A DNA stretch of 64,000 nucleotides from Lysobacterales bacterium 15-68-25 (GCA_002279065.1 NCKB01000010.1:1-64000), one strand, 5' to 3'. Numbered from the stretch's first letter, positions 16,413 through 26,157 are shown. The notes: generated from the letters alone by a model not told the origin. Numbers and translations: made by a program.

Positions 16413-17888
16413 ATGTGCGGAATCATCGGCATTGTCGGCATCACCGAGGTCGCCTCGGCGCTCTATGACGGGCTCACCGTCCTCCAGCACCGTGGCCAGG
16501 ACGCCGCGGGCATCGCCACCGTGGATGGATCCCGCCTGCGTCTGCACAAGGGCAACGGCCTGGTGCGCGACGTGTTCAACCAGACCTCGATGAGCCGCCT
16601 GCGCGGGCGCATCGGCATCGGCCATTGCCGCTATCCCACGGCCGGCTCCGAGGGCGTCGACGAGGCGCAGCCGTTCTACGTGAATTCGCCGTACGGCATC
16701 GCCTTCGCGCACAACGGCAATCTGGTGAACACCGACGTGCTGCGCAAGGAGATGTTCGAGGACGACCGGCGCCACATCAACACCGAATCCGACTCCGAAG
16801 TGCTGCTCAACGTGCTGGCGCACGAGCTGCAGATCCAGGAACGCATGGCGATCACCCCGGACAACATCTTCAAGGCGGTGGCCGGCGTGCACGCGCGCGC
16901 CAAGGGCGGTTACGCCTGCATCGGCCTGATCCTCGGTTATGGCCTGATCGCCTTCCGCGATCCCAACGGGATCCGTCCGCTGGTGCTGGGCGAGCGCATC
17001 ACCGACGAGGGCCGCGAGTACGCGGTGGCCTCCGAGTCGGTGGCGCTGGATGTGCTGGGCTTCAAGCGCCTGCGCGACATCGAGCCGGGCGAGGCGGTGG
17101 TGATCACCGACGACGGCCAGCTGTTCAGCCGCCACTGCGCCGAGGCCGCGGTGCACGCGCCGTGCATCTTCGAATACGTCTACCTGGCCCGCCCGGACTC
17201 GATGATCGAGGACGTGTCGGTCTACAAGGCGCGCCTGCGCATGGGCGAGAAGCTGGCGCAGAAGATCATGCGCCTGCGCCCGGATCACGGCATCGACGCG
17301 GTGATCCCGATCCCCGACACTTCGCGCACCGCCGCCAGTGCGCTGGCTGGCGCGCTGGGCGTGCCGTTCCGAGAGGGCCTGGTGAAGAACCGCTACGTGG
17401 GCCGCACCTTCATCATGCCGGGGCAGGGCGACCGCGTGAAATCGGTGCGCCGCAAGCTCAACGCGGTGGACCTGGAGTTCCGCAAGAAGACCGTGCTGCT
17501 GGTGGACGATTCCATCGTGCGCGGCACCACCTCCAAGCAGATCATCCAGATGGCGCGCGATGCCGGCGCCAAGCGTGTGTACTTCGCCTCCGCCGCGCCG
17601 CCGGTGCGCTATCCGAACGTCTACGGCATCGACATGCCGTCGGCGCACGAGCTGGTCGCGGCCGGCAAGACCGAGCAGGAAGTCGAGGAGATGCTCGGCG
17701 CCGACTGGCTGATCTACCAGGACCTGGACGACCTGGTCTGGGCGGTGCAGGACGGCAACGAGGACCTGAAGCAGTTCGACACCTCATGCTTCTCCGGCGA
17801 GTACGTCACCGGACTGGACCAGAACTACCTGCAGCAGATCGAGATGCTGCGCTCGGACGACGCCAAGGCCGCCCGCCGCACGGCTTGA
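16413..17888 (+). CDS. purF: Amidophosphoribosyltransferase
   Basis: A 491-residue PurF. The mature N-terminus would be Cys2 (MCGIIGIVG), the glutaminase nucleophile. The glutaminase domain runs to about residue 235 and includes [12 protein letters not shown] and AHNGNLVN. The phosphoribosyltransferase domain has the PRPP loop [14 protein letters not shown] near residues 360-373. It makes phosphoribosylamine from PRPP and glutamine, the first committed step of purine synthesis. Length is close to the family norm of about 500. Confidence 0.96.
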   Translation: MCGIIGIVGITEVASALYDGLTVLQHRGQDAAGIATVDGSRLRLHKGNGLVRDVFNQTSMSRLRGRIGIGHCRYPTAGSEGVDEAQPFYVNSPYGIAFAHNGNLVNTDVLRKEMFEDDRRHINTESDSEVLLNVLAHELQIQERMAITPDNIFKAVAGVHARAKGGYACIGLILGYGLIAFRDPNGIRPLVLGERITDEGREYAVASESVALDVLGFKRLRDIEPGEAVVITDDGQLFSRHCAEAAVHAPCIFEYVYLARPDSMIEDVSVYKARLRMGEKLAQKIMRLRPDHGIDAVIPIPDTSRTAASALAGALGVPFREGLVKNRYVGRTFIMPGQGDRVKSVRRKLNAVDLEFRKKTVLLVDDSIVRGTTSKQIIQMARDAGAKRVYFASAAPPVRYPNVYGIDMPSAHELVAAGKTEQEVEEMLGADWLIYQDLDDLVWAVQDGNEDLKQFDTSCFSGEYVTGLDQNYLQQIEMLRSDDAKAARRTA

Positions 17889-18073
17889 AGCGTGGGAGTG
17901 AGTGGAGAGAAGTGAGGAGTGAGACGGAGCGTCCGCGATAAAGTGGCCTTCCGTCTCCCGCCTCCCCGGCGCCGGCAGATTTCCGAGCTGCACGAATTGG
18001 AGGCGCGAACGGGCATGGCACCGTAGTCCCGCTTTTCTCTCACTCCTCACTTTTCTTTCCTCTCTCCTCGCTC
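17889..18073. repeat. Intergenic GAGTGAGG / CTCACTCC inverted repeat, copy 1
   Basis: Arms 17906-17923 (AGAGAAGTGAGGAGTGAG) and 18039-18056 are reverse complements with one mismatch, enclosing about 115 bases. The same words recur at 28457-28565 before recR. In both places the element fills the whole gap between two genes on the same strand, and the right arm ends in CTCGCTC close to the next ATG. No gene is contained. Role unknown: a terminator-like RNA fold or a mobile repeat are options. Confidence 0.7.
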
Positions 18074-18877
18074 ATGGATCTGCACGCCGCCGCCAAACGC
18101 TGCCTCGACGCCGCCGATCCGGCGGAGAAGCTGCGCCTCACCCGCGAGGCGTGGCAGGCCTTGCTGGCCGGGGAGCTGACGCCGGACCCGCACGCGCCAC
18201 CGCCATCACCGATCGGAGCCCCGGGGCGTCCCGCCAGGCCACGGCTGGTGCCGGCGCGCCAGGTGCCTCAGCGGGGCCTGGGTACGCCGCAGGGGCGCGC
18301 CGCCCTGGTCCACGCCGTGGCCCATATCGAGTTCAATGCGATCAACCTGGCCTGGGACGCGGTGTACCGGTTCCGTGGCATGCCGGCCGACTACTACCGC
18401 GACTGGGCCAGCTGTGCGCACGACGAGGCGCGGCACTTCGCCATGCTGGCCGAGCGGCTGGCCGAACTCGACCATGTCTATGGTGACTTCGACGCGCACA
18501 ACGGCCTGTGGGAGATGGCCGAGAAGACTGCCCACCACGACACCGCCCGCATGGCGCTGGTGCCGCGCGTGCTGGAGGCACGCGGGCTGGACGTGACGCC
18601 CGGGATCATCGAGCGGCTGACCCGGGTCGGCGACGCACGGACAGTGGCCGTCCTGGAGGTGATCCTGCGCGAGGAAGTGGCCCACGTGGCCGCCGGCACG
18701 CGCTGGTTCCGCTGGTGCTGCGCGCGCGACGGCATCGAGCCGCGCGAGACCTTCATCGGGCTGTTGCGCCAATACATGGGCCCTGGCCTGCGCGGGCCGT
18801 TCAACCACGAGGCGCGTCGCAGTGCCGGCTTCGACGCCGAGGAAATGGATCGCCTGCTGGAACTGGCGAACGGCTGA
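18074..18877 (+). CDS. DUF455 ferritin-like protein
   Basis: A 267-residue protein of the DUF455/COG2833 family, predicted to be an all-helical diiron protein. Likely metal ligands are in AHIEFNAINLAWD (Glu near residue 86), the CAHDEARHFAML helix (near 117-124) and LREEVAHVAAG (near 200). The spacing resembles other ferritin-like four-helix bundles. Function is unknown; some annotations link relatives to tRNA hydroxylation (MiaE-like), which I cannot support here. ATG 18074 follows the repeat element directly. A strong terminator follows 57 bases downstream. Confidence 0.75.
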   Translation: MDLHAAAKRCLDAADPAEKLRLTREAWQALLAGELTPDPHAPPPSPIGAPGRPARPRLVPARQVPQRGLGTPQGRAALVHAVAHIEFNAINLAWDAVYRFRGMPADYYRDWASCAHDEARHFAMLAERLAELDHVYGDFDAHNGLWEMAEKTAHHDTARMALVPRVLEARGLDVTPGIIERLTRVGDARTVAVLEVILREEVAHVAAGTRWFRWCCARDGIEPRETFIGLLRQYMGPGLRGPFNHEARRSAGFDAEEMDRLLELANG

Positions 18878-18934
18878 ATCGGCGCCGCGCCGCAAGTTTC
18901 GCTGAGTTCGACAGGCGGGGTGGGATGATGGCCA

Positions 18935-18966
18935 CAAAAAAGCCGGCGCTGGGCCGGCTTTTTCGT
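18935..18966. terminator. Bidirectional intrinsic terminator
   Basis: AAAAAAGCCGGC and GCCGGCTTTTT form a GC-rich stem flanked by A-run and T-run on both sides. It can end the DUF455 transcript on the plus strand and the tRNA-Pro transcript on the minus strand. Confidence 0.9.
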
Positions 18967-18973
18967 CGAATTT

Positions 18974-19050
<77 letters not shown>

Positions 19051-19062
19051 TGGGAGCCGCGC

Positions 19063-19091
19063 ATTCTAGCGATGGTCCCCGGCCTTGGCAA
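19063..19091 (-). promoter_or_regulatory. Sigma-70-type promoter of tRNA-Pro
   Basis: On the minus strand TTGCCA (19091-19086) and TAGAAT (19068-19063) are 17 bases apart. Transcription would start a few bases before the tRNA 5' end at 19050. Confidence 0.75.
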
Positions 19092-19201
19092 CAGGGGGCG
19101 CGACATTTCGATGCCGTCCACGCGGCCGGGCGCGGTCGGCCATCTGCTAATCTTAAGGGCTGCCGTTCCGCGGCGTTCCACCCCGTCAAGCAGAGGATTC
19201 C

Positions 19202-20587
19202 ATGGCGCTTACCCCGGCCCGCACCATGCCCGGCGTGCTCGAGCTGTTGCCGCTCGACCAGATCGCGTTCCAGCGCATGCTCGACACGATTCGCCGCAAC
19301 TACGAGCGCTTCGGCTTCCTGCCGGTGGAAACGCCGGTGATCGAATATTCCGATGTGCTGCTGACCAAGACCGGCGGCGAGACCGAGCGGCAGGTGTACT
19401 TCGTGCAGTCCACCGGCGCGCTGCAGTCGGAAAAGTCCGCAGAGGGCGTGCCCGAACTGGCGCTGCGCTTCGACCTCACCGTGCCGCTGGCCCGCTACGT
19501 GGCCGAGCACGAGCGCGAGCTCAGCTTTCCGTTCCGGCGTTACCAGATGCAGCGCGTGTACCGCGGCGAGCGCGCCCAGCGCGGCCGCTTCCGCGAGTTC
19601 TACCAGTGCGACATCGACGTGATCGGCAAGGACAGCCTGTCGATCCGCTACGACGCCGAGCTGCCTGCGGTGATCTACAGCGTGTTCCGCGAGCTGGACA
19701 TCGGCCCGTTCACCATCCAGCTCAACAATCGCAAGCTGATGCGCGGCTTCTTCGAGAAGCTGGGGATTGTCGACGCCGAGCAGCAGATGCTGGTGCTGCG
19801 TGAAGTGGACAAGCTGGACAAGCGCGGCGAGAGCTACGTGCGCGACACGCTCACCGGGGAAGGCTTCGGCCTGAGCGCCGAGGTGGCTGGGCAGATCCTC
19901 GCCTTCGTGCAGGTGCGCTCCACCTCGCTGCAGGACGCCTACGACAAGCTCGACGCGCTGGGCGAGGGCCCCGAGGCGATGGAGCAGGGGCGGGCCGAGC
20001 TGAAGGAAGTGCTGGGCCTGATCCACGCTTTCGGCGTGCCGGAGACGCACTACGCACTGAACCTGTCGATCGCCCGCGGCCTGGACTACTACACCGGCAC
20101 CGTCTACGAGACCACGCTCAACGACCACCCGCAGATCGGCTCGATCTGCTCCGGCGGCCGCTACGAGAACCTGGCCGGCCAGTACACCAAGTCGCACCTG
20201 CCGGGCGTGGGCATTTCGATCGGCCTGACCCGCCTGTACTGGCAGCTGCGCGATGCCGGCCTGATCAACACCGCGCAGAGCACGGTGGACGTGCTGGTGA
20301 CCCAGATGGACGAGGCCCAGCTGCCGGCCTACCTGGCGCTGGCCAGCGAACTGCGCAGCGCCGGCATCGCCACCGAGGTGGTGCTGGAGCCGGGCAAGCT
20401 CGGCAAGCAGTTCAAGTACGCCGACCGCGCCGGCATCCGCTTCGTGGTGGTGCTGGGCGAGGACGAGCTGGCCAAGGGCGTGGTGACGGTGAAGGACCTG
20501 CGCCGCGAGGACCAGTTCGAGGTGGCGCGCGGCGAGCTGATCAAGACCCTGCGGGTGGAGCTGGAGCAGGCAGCCGTGATGGGCTGA
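19202..20587 (+). CDS. hisS: Histidyl-tRNA synthetase
   Basis: A 461-residue class II synthetase. Motif 2 is seen in [16 protein letters not shown] and [13 protein letters not shown]; the histidine-specific loop is [10 protein letters not shown]; motif 3 is [13 protein letters not shown]. The C-terminal anticodon-binding domain begins near residue 365 ([13 protein letters not shown]). It charges tRNA-His in the cytoplasm. ATG 19202 follows an AGAGGA ribosome site. The gene stands alone, divergent from tRNA-Pro. Confidence 0.95.
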   Translation: MALTPARTMPGVLELLPLDQIAFQRMLDTIRRNYERFGFLPVETPVIEYSDVLLTKTGGETERQVYFVQSTGALQSEKSAEGVPELALRFDLTVPLARYVAEHERELSFPFRRYQMQRVYRGERAQRGRFREFYQCDIDVIGKDSLSIRYDAELPAVIYSVFRELDIGPFTIQLNNRKLMRGFFEKLGIVDAEQQMLVLREVDKLDKRGESYVRDTLTGEGFGLSAEVAGQILAFVQVRSTSLQDAYDKLDALGEGPEAMEQGRAELKEVLGLIHAFGVPETHYALNLSIARGLDYYTGTVYETTLNDHPQIGSICSGGRYENLAGQYTKSHLPGVGISIGLTRLYWQLRDAGLINTAQSTVDVLVTQMDEAQLPAYLALASELRSAGIATEVVLEPGKLGKQFKYADRAGIRFVVVLGEDELAKGVVTVKDLRREDQFEVARGELIKTLRVELEQAAVMG

Positions 20588-20767
20588 TGTTCCTGCGATG
20601 GCGCGGCGCAGCTTGCCCGCCATCGCCGCAACCCCGAGCATGCGCCGTCGCCGCGGGCCCCCGGGTGGTTCGCGCGACGGCTTTTCATTTCCGGCGCCGG
20701 TCACGACCGCGCCCCACCATCCGGTGACCCCGCGACACAGGCGCGTGTCACCCGCAGGGAGAATCGA

Positions 20768-22672
20768 GTGACTTCGCAGGATTTCATCACGCTGGACGGC
20801 TCCAGCCTGACCCGCAAGCAATTGGTGGCCGCGGCACGTGGCGGTGCATCGGTCCGGCTGGATCCCGCGCAACTGGCTCGCGTGCAGCGCGCGGCCGACT
20901 TCCTCGCCGAGAAGGTGAGCTGCGGCGAGCCGACCTACGGGGTCACCACCGGCTTCGGCTCCAACGCCGACAAGCTGCTGGGCGCGCATCGCCTGCGCGA
21001 CGAGCTGCCGGGCGGCAATCCGCACCAGCCGGAAGGCACCTTGCTGGACGAGCTGCAGCACAACCTGATCATCACCCACGCGGTGTGCGTGGGTAAGCCG
21101 TTCGCCGAGGACGTGGTGCGGGCGATGCTGGTGATCCGCATCAACACCCTGATGCGCGGCCATTCCGGCATCCGCGTGTCTACGCTGGAAGCGCTCACCG
21201 CCATGCTCAATGCCGGCATCGTGCCGGTGGTGCCGGAGAAGGGCTCGGTCGGCGCCAGCGGTGACCTCGCGCCGCTCTCGCATCTGGCGATCGTGCTGCT
21301 GGGCGGCGGCGAGGCCTTCTATCGCGGCGAGCGCCTGCCCGGCGGCGAAGCGCTCAAGCGCGCCGGCCTTGCGCCGATCCGCCTCTCGTTCAAGGAAGGC
21401 CTGGCGCTCAACAACGGCACCGCGCAGATGCTGGCTACCGGCGCGCTGGCGCTGGACACGCTGGAGCGCCTGCTGGACACCGCCGATCTCGCTGCGGCGA
21501 TGACGCTGGACGCCTTCGCCGGCCGCAGCGGCGCGTTGCGCGAGGAAGTCCACGCGCTGCGTCCGCACCCGGGCCAGGTGGACACCGCCGGCCGCGTGCG
21601 CGAGCTGCTCGATGGCTCCACCCTGGTCGACATTCCCTACCACCTGGTGCCGCGCTTCCGGCAGTGGACGTCCGATGCGTGGACGACGCCGGAGGACCAG
21701 GCGCTCAGCTTCGACATCGGTTGGGAATGGGTGCCGGCCAACCAGCGGCACGGCCGCGAGGCCTTCTACAGCCGCTTCCTGCCGTTCAAGGGCGGCAAGA
21801 AGCACCAGCCGCAGGACGCCTATTGCCTGCGCTGCATGCCGCAGGTGCACGGCGCGGTGCGCGATGCCTGGAACCAGGCCTGCCGCGTGTTCGACATCGA
21901 GTTGAACGCGGTCACCGACAATCCGCTGATCTTCCCGGACAACGACGGGGCCCAGTTCATCGAGGAGCAGGTGATCTCGGCCGGCCACTTCCACGGCATG
22001 CCGCTGGCGCTGGCGATGAGCTACGTGAAGGCGGCGATCCCGGTGCTGGCCTCGATCTCCGAGCGGCGCCTCAACAAGCTGGTCGATCCGGCCACCAACG
22101 ACGGCCTGCCGGCCTTCCTCACCGGCAACGAGGACGCCACCGACTCCGGTTTCATGATCGTGCAGTACACCGCCGCCGCGCTGGTCAACGACCTGGCCAC
22201 GCGGGCCCATCCGGCCAGCGTGTACTCGGTGCCGACCAGCGCCAACGCCGAAGATCACGTGTCGATGGGCGCCAACGAGGCGCGCCACGTGCTGGAGATG
22301 TGCGAGGACCTCGGCCACGTGCTGGCGCTGGAGCTCTACACCGCGGCGCAGGCGCTGGACTACCGCCAGGAAATGCTCAACGCCGCCCGCCGCCTGGCCG
22401 CGCGCGGGGACTGGCGCGCGCTGGCCGCCAAGATCACCAACGCACCGCGCGAGGATAGCCCGCACTACGCGCAGTTCGTCGAGGAGGTGAAGGCGCTCAC
22501 CGCCGCACTCGCCGAGGTCGGCGATTACCATGCCGGCGCCGCGGTGCGCCGTGCGCACGAGCGCCTGCGCGAGCGGATCGCCTTCATGCACCGCGACCGC
22601 GCGATGGACGGCGACGTGCGTGCCGTGTGCGAGCTGATCGCGCAGGGGGCAGTGCTGGACGGCGCCGCCTGA
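20768..22672 (+). CDS. Histidine ammonia-lyase-like enzyme with a long insertion
   Basis: A 634-residue member of the aromatic amino acid lyase family. The MIO cofactor triad Ala163-Ser164-Gly165 sits in GASGDLAPLSH, and the catalytic Tyr57 in YGVTTGFG. The substrate-selectivity pair Thr103-His104 resembles histidine lyases (Ser-His), not tyrosine or phenylalanine lyases. Family members are usually about 510 residues; here roughly 60 extra residues (about 290-348, between VDIP and the conserved DAYCLRCMPQV) and a longer C-terminus are present. No other hut genes are nearby, so the physiological role is open. The start is GTG 20768, preceded by GGGAGA. Confidence 0.8.
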   Translation: MTSQDFITLDGSSLTRKQLVAAARGGASVRLDPAQLARVQRAADFLAEKVSCGEPTYGVTTGFGSNADKLLGAHRLRDELPGGNPHQPEGTLLDELQHNLIITHAVCVGKPFAEDVVRAMLVIRINTLMRGHSGIRVSTLEALTAMLNAGIVPVVPEKGSVGASGDLAPLSHLAIVLLGGGEAFYRGERLPGGEALKRAGLAPIRLSFKEGLALNNGTAQMLATGALALDTLERLLDTADLAAAMTLDAFAGRSGALREEVHALRPHPGQVDTAGRVRELLDGSTLVDIPYHLVPRFRQWTSDAWTTPEDQALSFDIGWEWVPANQRHGREAFYSRFLPFKGGKKHQPQDAYCLRCMPQVHGAVRDAWNQACRVFDIELNAVTDNPLIFPDNDGAQFIEEQVISAGHFHGMPLALAMSYVKAAIPVLASISERRLNKLVDPATNDGLPAFLTGNEDATDSGFMIVQYTAAALVNDLATRAHPASVYSVPTSANAEDHVSMGANEARHVLEMCEDLGHVLALELYTAAQALDYRQEMLNAARRLAARGDWRALAAKITNAPREDSPHYAQFVEEVKALTAALAEVGDYHAGAAVRRAHERLRERIAFMHRDRAMDGDVRAVCELIAQGAVLDGAA

Positions 22673-22680
22673 AACGTCCA

Positions 22681-22707
22681 CGGACGGATCCTGATCCGCC
22701 GATTTTC
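22681..22707 (+). terminator. Weak candidate terminator after the ammonia-lyase gene
   Basis: A stem with CGGATC / GATCCG arms and flanking CGG/CCG is followed by ATTTTCC. The loop is very short and the T-run is brief, so efficiency is doubtful. Confidence 0.35.
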
Positions 22708-22749
22708 CTGGTGCGCCTGCCGGCGCGCCGCACGACTCCGGAGTTTTCG

Positions 22750-23148
22750 ATGAGCCAGATCCAGACCCCCGTCTCCTACGGCGAACTGATCGACAAGATC
22801 ACCATCCTGGAAATCAAGTCGCAGCAGATCCACGACGCAGCCAAGCTGGCCAACGTGCGCACCGAGCTGGATCTGCTCAACGCCACCTGGGCCGCCCATC
22901 CGGCCTCGCACACCGACATCGCCGACGAGCGCGCCCGCCTGCTGGCGGTGAACCAGGCGCTGTGGGACATCGAGGACCGCATCCGCCTCAAGGAGAAGGC
23001 GCAGGCGTTCGACGCCGAGTTCATCGAGCTGGCCCGCGCGGTCTACTTCCGCAACGACGAGCGCGCCGCGGTGAAGCGCGAGATCAACCTCAAGCTGGGT
23101 TCGCAGCTGGTGGAAGAGAAGTCCTACCAGGACTACCGCGCGCCGTAA
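22750..23148 (+). CDS. DUF6165 family protein, LPS-region associated
   Basis: A 132-residue, largely alpha-helical protein (VSYGELIDKITILEIKSQQI, then LNATWAAHPA and DERARLLAVNQALWDIEDRIR). It contains heptad-like repeats but no catalytic motif. From memory, DUF6165 genes lie near lipopolysaccharide core genes in several proteobacteria. Here it converges on a heptosyltransferase gene 19 bases away, which agrees with that pattern. Function unknown. Confidence 0.7.
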   Translation: MSQIQTPVSYGELIDKITILEIKSQQIHDAAKLANVRTELDLLNATWAAHPASHTDIADERARLLAVNQALWDIEDRIRLKEKAQAFDAEFIELARAVYFRNDERAAVKREINLKLGSQLVEEKSYQDYRAP

Positions 23149-23167
23149 GCGGCGGCGGTGGCCTCAC

Positions 23168-24211
23168 TCAGCCGAGTCCGCGCTCGGCGGCGAAAGCCTC
23201 GAAGCGCTCGACCACGTCGTCGACGGTGATCAGGTCCATCACGCCCGGCTTCTCGATCTTTGCGCCCCAGGCCAGCTCGGTGGCCGGCTTGCCCAGGAAC
23301 TGGCGCGCGGCGTCATCGTAGCGGTTCACGCACCAGCGGCGGTCGGAGTAGGGGCCGGAGCGGTCCGGGTTGCTGGCCGCGTGCAGGCCGAGCACGGCGG
23401 TGCCCGCCGCGTTGGCCATGTGCATGGGACCGGAGTCGGGGGTGAGCAGCAGCTGCGCGCGCTCGAACATGGCCAGCGCGCGCTTCAGCGTGTCCTTGCC
23501 GGTGAGATCCAGTGGCCGGTGCCGGCAGGCGGCGAGCACAGCGTCCGCCATCGTGCGCTCGGGTCCGGACGGACCGCCGACCAGCGCCACGCGCCAGCCC
23601 TTGTCCATCGCGTGGTCGATCACCGCCGCGTAGCGCTCGGCGCGCCAGTTGCGCAGCGCGTGGCTGGAGGTGGGGCTGACCAGCAGGGTGGCGCGCTCGC
23701 CGGGCAGCTGCTCGGCCGCCCAGGCGCGGTCGGCGTCGGGGATCGGGATGTCCCAGCGCACCTCGGTCTGCTTCAGACCGAGTGGCTCGCAGAAGCTGCC
23801 GATGGCGTCGAGCACGTGCTCGCCGGTGCGCGCCGGGATGCGCTCGTTGATCACCAGACCGTGCAGGTCCTTGGAGCGGGCGCGGTCGTAGCCGATGCGC
23901 CGCTCGGCGCGGATGCCCAGGCTGAGCAGGTTGGAGCGCAGCGCCACCTGCATCTGCAGCAGGGCATCGAAACGCTCGCCTTTCAGCTCGGCGTGCACCG
24001 CACGCATGCCGGCGCGGCCGGCGGACTTGTCGAAGGTGACGAAGCGAACGCCGGGCAGGTCGCCGACCAGCCGGCGTTCCAGCTTGCCCACGATCCAGGT
24101 CAGGGCGGTGGCCGGCAGCGCCCGCTGCAGGGTCCGCACCAGCGGTACCACGTGGGTGACGTCGCCGATGGCGGAGGTGCGCAGCAGGCAGATCGAGGCG
24201 GGGGCGGTCAT
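23168..24211 (-). CDS. Glycosyltransferase family 9 (LPS heptosyltransferase)
   Basis: A 347-residue GT9 protein of GT-B fold. The N-terminal ICLLRTSAIGDVTHVVPLVRTLQ and the C-terminal LTPDSGPMHMANAAGTAVLGLHAASNP loop are typical of heptosyltransferases that add L-glycero-D-manno-heptose to the Kdo of inner-core LPS. It resembles heptosyltransferase I more than II, but the acceptor cannot be settled by eye. It is divergent, by only 25 bases, from the Kdo kinase gene, which supports an inner-core role. Confidence 0.85.
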   Translation of the reverse strand: MTAPASICLLRTSAIGDVTHVVPLVRTLQRALPATALTWIVGKLERRLVGDLPGVRFVTFDKSAGRAGMRAVHAELKGERFDALLQMQVALRSNLLSLGIRAERRIGYDRARSKDLHGLVINERIPARTGEHVLDAIGSFCEPLGLKQTEVRWDIPIPDADRAWAAEQLPGERATLLVSPTSSHALRNWRAERYAAVIDHAMDKGWRVALVGGPSGPERTMADAVLAACRHRPLDLTGKDTLKRALAMFERAQLLLTPDSGPMHMANAAGTAVLGLHAASNPDRSGPYSDRRWCVNRYDDAARQFLGKPATELAWGAKIEKPGVMDLITVDDVVERFEAFAAERGLG

Positions 24212-24221
24212 CGGCTTGGGC

Positions 24222-24227
24222 TAGAAT
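24222..24227 (+). promoter_or_regulatory. -10 element for a near-leaderless Kdo kinase transcript
   Basis: TAGAAT at 24222-24227 sits nine bases before the ATG at 24237, so the predicted RNA start falls within about three bases of the start codon. The -35 region would lie inside the first codons of the divergent heptosyltransferase gene and is not conserved. Confidence 0.45.
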
Positions 24228-24236
24228 CGGCGCGCC

Positions 24237-25001
24237 ATGAATGCAGACAGCGCCCCCGACGTGCCCGGCACGAGCATGCGAGAACAAGTCCGCCGGGGCG
24301 CGGGAGGGGTGATTCTGTTCGACCCCGGCGTCTCGCCACAAGTCGACGGCGACTGGTTCGACCTGGACTACTGGCGACGCCACGGCGTGCTCAAGACCCA
24401 GAAGGGTGGCCGCGGCGGCGTGGCGGTGATCGAGACCCCGGTGGGCGAATGCGTGCTACGCCACTACCGTCGAGGTGGTGCCGTCGCGGTGCTGATGGGT
24501 GACCGCTACCTGTGGACCGGCGCGGCGCGGACCCGCTGCTTCGCCGAGTTCCGCCTGCTGCAGGTGCTGCACGCGCGGGGTCTGCCCGTACCCGAGCCGG
24601 TGGCGGTGCGCTACCGGCGTCGCGCGCTCTGGTACAGCGCCGACCTGATCACCCGGCGCATCGCCCGTGCCGAGACCCTGGCCGACCGTCTCACCGTGGT
24701 AGGCATCGGTGCCGAGCTGGCCGAGGAGGTCGGTTCGCTGGTGGCGCGCTTCCATCGCGAGGGCGTCTGGCACGCCGACCTCAACGCCCACAACATCCTC
24801 ATCGCACCGAAGGGGTTGTTCCTGATCGACTTCGACCGTGGCCGGCTGCGCGTGCCGGCCGAGAGCTGGCGGCTGGCCAACCTGCAGCGCCTGCGTCGTT
24901 CGCTGCTCAAGCTCGGCGCCATGGAAGACCAGCAGGATGCCTTCGAGCAGCGCATCTGGGCGCCGCTGCTGCGCGGCTACGAGCGGACCTTCAGCGCGTG
25001 A
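24237..25001 (+). CDS. kdkA: 3-deoxy-D-manno-octulosonic acid (Kdo) kinase
   Basis: A 254-residue small-molecule kinase of the eukaryotic-like fold. The catalytic loop is HADLNAHNIL (Asp near residue 180) and the metal-binding Asp is in LFLIDFDRGRLR (near 198). It phosphorylates the Kdo residue of Kdo-lipid IVA, a step used by organisms with a single Kdo. Length is close to the Haemophilus enzyme. The stop overlaps the GTG of the next gene. Confidence 0.88.
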   Translation: MNADSAPDVPGTSMREQVRRGAGGVILFDPGVSPQVDGDWFDLDYWRRHGVLKTQKGGRGGVAVIETPVGECVLRHYRRGGAVAVLMGDRYLWTGAARTRCFAEFRLLQVLHARGLPVPEPVAVRYRRRALWYSADLITRRIARAETLADRLTVVGIGAELAEEVGSLVARFHREGVWHADLNAHNILIAPKGLFLIDFDRGRLRVPAESWRLANLQRLRRSLLKLGAMEDQQDAFEQRIWAPLLRGYERTFSA

Positions 25002-25756
25002 GCTGGTCGCTGCATTTCCTCGGCACCGGAGCGGCACATGCCGTGGAGCTCGGTTCCTCGTCCGCGGTGCTCGAGCGCGACGGTCGCCCGCTGCTGCTGA
25101 TCGACTGTGGCCCGGACACGCTGGACCGCTACGAGGCGGCCTATGGCGAGCCGCCGGGTGCGCTGTACATCACCCATACCCACATGGACCACGTGGCGGG
25201 CCTGGAGCGGCTGTTCTTCAAGCTCTGGTTCGACCCGGCGCGGCGTGGGCGTACCAGGGTTTTCCTGCACGCCGCGCTGCTGCCGTGGCTGCAGATGCGG
25301 GTGGCCGACTACCCCAGCGCGCTCGCCGAAGGCGGCGCGAACTACTGGGAGGCTTTCCAGCTGATCCCATGCACGCGCGGCTTCTGGCTGGACGGATGCT
25401 GGTTCGACGTGTTCGCCACGCGCCACCATCGGCCGGGCACCTCGTTCGGACTGGCCCTTCGCGGCAGTTTTCTCTACACCGGCGATACCCGGCCGATTCC
25501 CGAGGTGCTGGCCGAACAGGGCGCGGACACCGCCTGCATCGCCCACGACTGCGGGCTGGTCGGCAACCCTTCACACACCGGCGTCGACGACGTCGAGCGC
25601 GAATACGACGCCGACCTGCGCGCGCGGCTGTGGCTCTACCACTACGGCAGTCCGGCCGATGGCGACGCGCTGGCCGCGCGCGGTTATCGCGTCGTGCGCC
25701 CGGGCGGGCGCATTCTGCTGAACGCACCGCCGCCGGCGGGCGCGGATGCCGGCTGA
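24998..25756 (+). CDS. Metallo-beta-lactamase-fold hydrolase
   Basis: A 252-residue MBL-fold protein. The metal motif HTHMDH is at residues 60-65, with further ligands expected in TRHHRPG and the YTGDTRP Asp. The opening LHFLGTGAAHAVELGSSSAVLE resembles RNase Z-like members, but the protein is short and the RNase Z exosite is not seen, so I leave the substrate open. Start GTG 24998 overlaps the kdkA stop as GTGA. Confidence 0.8.
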   Translation: MSWSLHFLGTGAAHAVELGSSSAVLERDGRPLLLIDCGPDTLDRYEAAYGEPPGALYITHTHMDHVAGLERLFFKLWFDPARRGRTRVFLHAALLPWLQMRVADYPSALAEGGANYWEAFQLIPCTRGFWLDGCWFDVFATRHHRPGTSFGLALRGSFLYTGDTRPIPEVLAEQGADTACIAHDCGLVGNPSHTGVDDVEREYDADLRARLWLYHYGSPADGDALAARGYRVVRPGGRILLNAPPPAGADAG

Positions 25757-25895
25757 ACGTCGGGCCGCTTGTCTCGGTTCGGGCCTGCCGTTATTCTTCC
25801 GCTTCTTTGCCGGGGCAGGTCAGTCCGGCACGCATCTCACCCTGGCCGGGTGCGTGCGAACCGGCGCCGCTGGATGCAGCCCGGGAAGGTTTCGC

Positions 25896-25988
25896 GGAGA
25901 GGTGTCCGAGTGGTTGAAGGAGCACGCCTGGAAAGTGTGTATACGGCTTATCCCCGTATCGCGGGTTCGAATCCCGCCCTCTCCGCCA
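25896..25988 (+). tRNA. tRNA-Ser (anticodon GGA)
   Basis: A 93-base class II tRNA: acceptor stem GGAGAGG, anticodon arm CACGC CTGGAAA GTGTG with anticodon GGA, a long variable arm (TATACGGCTTATCCCCGTATC) and T-arm GCGGGTTCGAATCCCGC, ending in an encoded CCA. It decodes TCC and TCT. Its last 18 bases plus ten bases beyond are repeated at 26158-26185. Confidence 0.96.
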
Positions 25989-25998
25989 GTTTTTGAAG
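25971..25998 (+). repeat. Direct repeat at the 3' end of tRNA-Ser, copy 1
   Basis: Twenty-eight bases covering the last 18 of the tRNA and ten beyond match 26158-26185 at 27 of 28 positions. This geometry is that of attL/attR sites left by tRNA-targeting integrases, or of a tRNA-tail repeat. Confidence 0.8.
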
Positions 25999-26157
25999 CG
26001 CGCGACAGCATGTGGCTGGCGCGAAGTGGAAGTAGAAATCGCAAGAGAGGGTGGGTGAGAAGCCGCCCGGTTCGACGGATTCGTCGGGAACGAATCCGAA
26101 CAGCCGAAGGCTGGCCCCGAGCGAAAGCGAGGGGTGAGGCCCAGGAGGGGCCGAATC

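Noticed and set aside
20768..22672. Tyrosine or phenylalanine ammonia-lyase of an aryl-polyene or pigment cluster
   Set aside because: The Thr-His selectivity pair resembles histidine lyases and no polyene or acyl carrier genes are beside it.
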